A DNA stretch of 64,000 bases from Thysanoteuthis rhombus (lineage: Eukaryota; Mollusca; Cephalopoda; Oegopsida; Thysanoteuthidae). Position 1 is the first letter of the stretch. Every line of letters starts with the position of its first letter. The stretch is from contig OY735219.1 of NCBI GenBank assembly GCA_963457665.1, positions 22,794,787-22,858,786 of the forward strand. Reading direction: 5' to 3'. Positions 60,760 to 64,000 of this stretch are shown here, piece by piece. The position numbers and the translations under genes are program-made. The notes beneath the pieces were generated by a model. It saw nothing but the letters and a program-made list of their open reading frames with translations. It did not search any database and had not been told where the DNA came from.

Positions 60760-62901
60760 TCTTTATACACACATTTTTATAAGCAAATGTTCAGGTGTGT
60801 TTATACACATGCACTTTTATACACACGTCTTTGAAATCATCACATCTGCTTAGGTGTCATCATCATCAGTCTTTTAACGTCTGTCGTTGGACATTGATCT
60901 TCCCCTGGATTCGCCACATTTCTCTATCATGGGCATCATGGAGCCAGTATTCCCAGAACCTGTCTAGTTCATCCCTCCATGTTGTGTTCTGTTGGCCTCG
61001 GTTTCTTATGTGATCTCTGGGGATCCATGTTTTGAGACGTGATGTCCATTGGTTGTCTTTCATTCTTGCAACATGGCCTGCCCATTGCCATTTGAGTTTT
61101 TTGATAGTTTCTGTGATGTCACGGACACCCGTTTTCTTCCTTATATACTGTGCTGTCTTGTGATCTCTCCATTTATGATATCCATGTTCGATCTAAAATG
61201 AAGTTTTTTTAATGACTTTTTGTATGTCTGTTTTGGTCCAAAATTCAAGTCCCCTCTGAATCTTTGTTCCTAGTCCCAGCATTTTAATTTTACGGCTGAG
61301 GAATGGAGTGACAAAAATATTATGAAAAAAAAAAAAGGATGAAAATTGTTAAAAAATCCAATATTGAGATATGCATAAAAATGAAAATACTTAGTCAGAA
61401 TGTCAAACCAATTTGAGAGTACTACTGCAACTACTACGAAGCAGTCAACAATATAGTTTGGAATTAAGTTGAAAGCAAAAGACACTAGCAGAAAGATTGG
61501 GATTAAGAACTTTGTTTTATCTTAACAGTTTCAGTTGACTAAATCATTAGGCTCCGTCACATAACATAGCTTGAAACCTCTCAGAACACATACTTCTGCT
61601 ACTTTTTTAAAAAAAACTGAATGAGATATTGTGTGGGCAGATAAATAGCCACAGCTGCATACATATATATAGAAACAAAATCTTTAAAAACTTTGTTTGG
61701 CAGGGAAGGTAAGCAAGAATGGAAAATGAACATTTTGATATCCTAATGAATTTTATCTTATTCCTAAACCTTTTATTTGTAAATTACTGTATTATTTTGC
61801 TAGCTTGTTGAAGTATCTCTCATTTGATCAGCTACTCTACTGTGTCCTCTTCTCTAGCTCAAAATACATATTCACTTCTCCATCTCTCATGAATAAAATG
61901 ACAATGCATTCACTACACAACAGCCAAGATAATCCAACTACTGATTCTACTTACTTTAGGAAGTACACATGGCTTAAACCCCATGTGTTTTCTGTGCAAT
62001 GTCTTTTTCAGCATTGGGGAATGCTCCCCTCAAGTTGCTCATAGGCAATCACAAATTCATCGCCCACAACTTGGCATTTAGGCATACCACTAATGAATAA
62101 TTATTTAACGCCCGACTACTACAACTACTTTGCACAAAGCTCCCACCTTTTGCTTAGAAGCTATTTTGTATCTTCCTCCTCTACTTATCCTGAAGTTTAC
62201 ACTGTATGCCCCTTCTATCATGGATCCAATTTCCCTCCTTGATAACATAGTAACCAACTCTCTTCTTCACTATGAAAATGCTATGTAGAAATCTAAACTG
62301 ATCAGGCCTCTTCACAATTGTTTTTATTAACGTTTCTTTATATGTATTTTCTTTCTGCTCTACGTGTATTGTTATAGGTGTCTCATTATAGAATATACAT
62401 ATTATTTGTTTGCCCAATCATTCATGTGTGTTTTCATTATAATTACTACTCTCCTTCACTCACTATAGGAACCAACTATAACTGGTAACCAAAAATATCT
62501 TAGTCTATATCTCCTGTTTTTTCATGTAACATTCAGATTTTTAGATGAATAATCCAGATTTGATTTGGTAATTTTTATCGATATAATACCAAGTGAGAAT
62601 CCAATTTCATCGATAATTGAGTCTCTTTCAGAAGGGTTGTACATTAGTTTGTTTTTTTTGTAACATTTAAATTCCAATGTGAATGATCTGAACTTAATTT
62701 TCAAATTCTATTCTTGCAGGATGAAGTAAGAGGAACCAAAAAAGAGGCTTATTTACCTGTCACAGAAGAAGGAAAAACCATATTAAAAATGCTGCAATTG
62801 GCTTTTAAACGCTATCTTATATTCACAGTTAAAAAGGATGAAGAATGTGTTTCATGGTCTGATATTCCCCATAAAATCAGCCTATTTGGAAACCTTGAAA
62901 A
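49504..62901 (+). CDS. Gene 2: KH-like, three macrodomains, degenerate RING and DTC; 3' end off-window
   Basis: Eleven exons join without a stop into about 980 residues. In order: an N-terminal region with a PARP14-like SPYVEEFV domain (about 40-120); macrodomain 1, degenerate, no NAAN (about 140-310); macrodomain 2 with CNAAN and ALGTGLL (about 320-495); a Gln/Asn/Ser-rich linker; macrodomain 3 with VNAAN, GGGVAEAI and PAISSG-GIFGVPLDIC (about 625-800); a RING lacking three zinc ligands (about 842-870); and a DTC domain (about 880 on) lacking HPNPG and with IPHKI in place of IHHKT. Macrodomains bind ADP-ribose, so this protein probably reads ADP-ribosylated targets. It combines a PARP9/PARP14-like reader with a deltex end in place of the PARP domain. 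The last exon, encoding the GYPD-like segment, should lie right of the window. Confidence 0.85.
49828..50266 (+). CDS. Gene 2 exon: KH-like region and start of macrodomain 1
   Basis: Acceptor CTTTTAAAG, donor GTCAGT. It contains IKLSPYVEEFVRRNKKFSDL, resembling the repeated KH-like segments of PARP14, then PVDSLIIIDSKVP, where a macrodomain would normally carry VDxIVNAAN. Starts in phase 0, ends in phase 1. Confidence 0.8.
50360..51248 (-). mobile_element. Solo LTR, second copy, in gene 2 intron
   Basis: Reverse-strand relative of 18848-19826, with ends TGTAGTG...CTACA on the minus strand and shared blocks such as CCCCTATAAAACCCCTGGAC, GGTCCAATGCTCATT and CTGTTCGGATTCAACAA. No matching target duplication is visible. 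It is antisense to gene 2. Confidence 0.7.
51449..51871 (+). CDS. Gene 2 exon: rest of degenerate macrodomain 1
   Basis: Acceptor CATTTTCCAG, donor GTAAGT. Helix-strand patterns such as WNLLFEKCLKIVFRND, TIGISIPTEISSEHLIEFC and KRHIYILLFVKTSKMLREV follow a macrodomain C-terminal half, but the Gly-rich ADP-ribose loops are absent. Phase 1 to phase 1. Confidence 0.75.
52326..52600 (-). mobile_element. Tc1-type transposase C-terminal fragment
   Basis: The minus strand reads WPTNSPDLS near 52570, then across frame damage SDPEETFRSLLESMPDWIKA and VCRNVEDQ. These match the SPDLNPIE and ..LVxSMPxRIxAV..xxGxxT ends of Tc1-type transposases. Located in a gene 2 intron. Confidence 0.75.
52759..52817 (+). 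CDS. Gene 2 exon: start of macrodomain 2
   Basis: Acceptor AAATTACAG, donor GTATGC. It reads SAPKECTVSVIEGSITEQR, the first strand and GxIT turn of a macrodomain. Phase 1 to phase 0. Confidence 0.75.
53985..54295. repeat. G-rich minisatellite
   Basis: Units of about 40-50 bases alternate GAGGGTG- or GGGGGG-like blocks with ATGTTGAAAAA- or TTCAAAAGAGG-like blocks. Located in a gene 2 intron. Confidence 0.6.
54558..54676. repeat. (TG)n then (CT)n microsatellite
   Basis: About 30 bases of TG followed by about 85 bases of CT with one TTTC break. The Ser/Leu and Arg/Glu frames over it are artefacts. Confidence 0.95.
55045..55115. repeat. Dispersed intronic repeat, copy 3 of 3
   Basis: ACCAATTTAGCATAAATATA preceded by GAATGCTGTTGGATACAAGC; same family as 22440 and 27670. 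Confidence 0.6.
55620..55835 (+). CDS. Gene 2 exon: macrodomain 2 core
   Basis: Acceptor CTCTGATAG, donor GTGAGT. VDVVVCNAANDLCLGQGQVS holds the NAAN motif and a modified Gly loop (GQGQVSSAL). Phase 0 to phase 0. Confidence 0.85.
56038..56247 (+). CDS. Gene 2 exon: macrodomain 2 C-terminal half
   Basis: Acceptor TTTAACTAG, donor GTCAGT. IAFPALGTGLLNYPPLYAAE supplies the second phosphate-binding loop, followed by a helix and LKEIIIVIS. Phase 0 to phase 0. Confidence 0.85.
56434..56479 (+). CDS. Gene 2 exon: short linker
   Basis: Acceptor TTTCATTTTAG, donor GTAAGC. It reads GINLCEWKKTFAKTQ, closing macrodomain 2. Phase 0 to phase 1. Confidence 0.7.
56697..57461 (+). CDS. Gene 2 exon: linker and macrodomain 3
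   Basis: Acceptor TTTACTTTCCTCAG, donor GTTAGT. A polar linker with two SQDQFN/TQDQFN-like repeats precedes the best-preserved macrodomain: GPLVKVYEGDILNVDVDGIV, NAAN, LSHGGGVAEAIIEAAG, IIHAVGP and SIALPAISSG. Phase 1 to phase 1. Confidence 0.9.
57890..58139 (+). CDS. Gene 2 exon: macrodomain 3 end and linker to RING
   Basis: Acceptor TTTTCCCTTCTAAG, donor GTAAGT. GIFGVPLDICTNGYFLGVKE is the intact second ADP-ribose loop, then KEVHFVDRNQ. Homologous to the gene 1 exon at 21984, with identical phases (1 to 2). Confidence 0.9.
58775..59255 (-). pseudogene. Possible large lipid-transfer-protein pseudogene fragment
   Basis: The minus strand has a 123-codon frame including VSLIRNGYPTSVALCKIKQN, CPIPVALYQMMLSLNMEKNN and QMKEFSFKVYENIFRN, then after a frameshift YKSAEILTKFLPNYKHMYKD. 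The order (xPxxxLYxM, EKNxQxKxFxxxxxxN, then a kxLxPxY end) resembles the helical lipovitellin N-terminal domain of vitellogenin and apolipophorin-type proteins. A roughly 125-base internal duplication is visible. It lies antisense in a gene 2 intron, with no splice borders. Confidence 0.35.
59644..59905 (+). CDS. Gene 2 exon: degenerate RING and start of DTC
   Basis: Acceptor TTTTGTTTTCTAG, weak donor GTAATA. CSSC, GCGLIFC and RC supply five of eight zinc ligands: the His is Leu, and the final CPxC pair is absent (YFKSHKPSDIV). The start of DTC survives weakly (HPGGTM, EIKYYI). Phase 2 to phase 0, as in gene 1. Confidence 0.8.
60090..60260. mobile_element. Possible mariner-type terminal fragment
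   Basis: TACGAGGTCTGTCTAGAGAG at 60090 resembles terminal inverted repeats of mariner-like elements (TACGAGGTCTG...). No transposase frame or clear opposite end was recognised. Confidence 0.25.
60345..60422. repeat. (TA)n microsatellite
   Basis: TA repeat with one G interruption adjoining the inverted SINE. Confidence 0.9.
60423..60701 (-). mobile_element. SINE-like element, copy 2, inverted
   Basis: Inverted relative of 26583-26830 (TGTGTCATCCACAGACAGCT, GGCCGATATCCTACCTCTGG, GAATGCTCTATTCCTATAGA). Again bordered on both sides by TA arrays. Located in a gene 2 intron. Confidence 0.7.
60702..60757. repeat. (TA)n microsatellite
   Basis: TA repeat on the other side of the inverted SINE. Confidence 0.9.
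60856..61180 (-). mobile_element. 5'-truncated RTE-like LINE, minus strand
   Basis: Inverted TGA tail (GTCATCATCATCAGTC), then on minus GKINVQRQTLKD, RDELDRFWEYWLHDAHDREM, WTSRLKTWIPRDH and WAGHVARM-type blocks. Truncated after WRDHKTAQYI. Located in a gene 2 intron. Confidence 0.8.
61795..62490 (+). mobile_element. LTR-like element, family 2, copy 2
   Basis: Same-orientation relative of 38900-40050 with internal deletions. It starts near AAGTATCTCTCATTTGATCA and ends near AGGAACCAACTATAACTGG. It sits about 230 bases before a gene 2 exon. Confidence 0.55.
62720..62901 (+). CDS. Gene 2 exon: DTC core, degenerate
   Basis: Acceptor CTATTCTTGCAG, donor GTAAGT. EAYLPVTEEGKTILKMLQLA closely matches gene 1, but HPNPG is missing, the TVG loop is shortened and IHHKT reads IPHKI. 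Phase 0 to phase 2, as in gene 1, so a terminal exon is expected downstream. Confidence 0.9.
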
Positions 62902-63772
62902 GTAAGTTTTTTTTGCACTATCAACAACTGAAAGGAAATCAAGGTAAAAAACATCTATTGTACTTTTACAAATCATGTTGTTTTTCAATATCATAAAAAC
63001 ATTTATAATGATAAATATATAGATAGATAATCTAAATTTCTAAATTCTAACCACAGCAATGAAGTATTCTCATTATTCCAAACCTTTTTTTATTTAATCA
63101 TTCATCTTTCAAAGAGTTTCCAGATGACTCAACTCCTTCTTGGTGTTTGTATTGTTAACATGGTGTTTTGGCTGATCCATTCTACGGACTTCTTTGGGTA
63201 TACTATCAGAAAGTAATGATGGCAAACAATGGTAGCAATGCTTATAATGTAGAATTTAGATTTTTTCTTTTCCTTCCTTGGTTAGGCCAGGAAAAAAATA
63301 TCTGTTAACTACCATCTCATTTGGATGGTACATCTAAAGAATGTATCGGCTGAAACATTGCGTTAACAACACAAATAACAAAGAGTTTAATTGCCTGAAA
63401 AACTCTTTGAATGTTAATGACTCTTCTCGAAACTATAGACAGTATCTTCATCTTTGTTGGGATTATCTTATCCCATTTCCTTAGATTTGTACTGCATCTC
63501 TAGACAATATTCCTACAAATATAAAATTTTGGTAGTCAGTTCCATGTTCAACTGTAATGTTTGTATAAAGGAGATGGAAAAGAAGGAAAGAAAAATTAGT
63601 AAGCAATTTCTAAAGACCACAAGATGCTACTTATTCTCAAGAAGTACCAAAGACATACCATCTGAATCAATTGGATAAAAGCAACGATGATCAAGATACT
63701 ATTCAATAAATGAATAGGAAGATTTCAGGTTAAAATTTCGATCCCCAGACTGGATGTTAGCCTTAATAAAAA
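62902..63772. other. Gene 2 intron, no recognised feature
   Basis: AT-rich, with no exon or repeat recognised. A short plus-strand frame at 63454-63678 has no family resemblance. Confidence 0.5.
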
Positions 63773-64000
63773 TACTGGTAGTTTATAAAGATAGCAAGAT
63801 GCATCATAGACTAGTTTTCATCAGAGAATTCAGCATATATTGACCTCTGACATGCAAGGCCTAAATAAAGAGAAAAAAATACTGAGTAGTTTATAAAGAT
63901 AGTAAGATGCATCATACATTAGTTTTCATCAGAGACTTCAGCATATATTGACCTCTGACATGCAAGGCCTAAATAAAGAGAAAAAAATACTGAGTAGTTT
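63773..64000. repeat. Tandem repeat of about 108 bp, running off the window
   Basis: TAGTTTATAAAGATAG.AAGA, TTTTCATCAGAGA and GACATGCAAGGCCTAAATAA recur with spacing of 107-109 bases: two full units and the start of a third at the right edge. Confidence 0.9.

Noticed and set aside
49504..62901. A PARP-type ADP-ribosyltransferase domain in gene 2
   Set aside because: No such motif block was seen; the C-terminal position is taken by RING/DTC sequence.

Overview
This window is intron-rich, AT-rich animal DNA. Exons are short with GT..AG borders, introns are long, and repeats make up most of the sequence. The repeat mix fits a lophotrochozoan, most likely a mollusc: RTE-like LINEs ending in (TGA)n tails, a Penelope-like GIY-YIG remnant, tRNA-derived SINEs beside long TA arrays, and a dispersed element with a tandem-repeat core. 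That placement is an inference from repeat style; I could not fix the class or species.

Two related plus-strand genes carry the coding content. Gene 1 (visible exons 21984-28646) encodes the last piece of a macrodomain, a complete C3HC4 RING and a complete deltex C-terminal (DTC) domain, and it ends in a stop with a nearby poly(A) signal. Its 5' exons were not found. Gene 2 (49504-62901, possibly starting at 48904, running off the right edge) encodes a PARP14/PARP9-like N-terminal part, three macrodomains (the first degenerate), a broken RING and a degenerate DTC domain. The last macrodomain exon, the RING exon and the first DTC exon have the same intron phases in both genes, so they are paralogs.

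The most interesting point is complementary decay. Gene 1 keeps the ubiquitin-ligase end but has lost the visible ADP-ribose loop of its macrodomain. Gene 2 keeps ADP-ribose-reading macrodomains but has lost RING zinc ligands and a key DTC histidine. This resembles the vertebrate DTX3L (ligase) and PARP9 (macrodomain reader) pair, except that both partners here descend from one macro-RING-DTC protein. Functional pairing is a hypothesis.

Layout: 1-4480 microsatellites, a LINE scrap and a few doubtful exons; 4484-6108 and 12742-19965 two copies of a satellite-bearing repeat, the second interrupted by a solo LTR; 6.1-12.7 kb decayed LINE and Tc1 pieces and one minus-strand exon candidate; 21.9-28.7 kb gene 1; 28.7-48.7 kb intergenic, with LINE, LTR, Penelope and minisatellite remnants; 48.9-62.9 kb gene 2, whose introns hold an antisense LTR, a Tc1 fragment, a lipid-transfer-protein-like pseudogene fragment, a SINE and a LINE; 62.9-64.0 kb intron ending in a tandem repeat.
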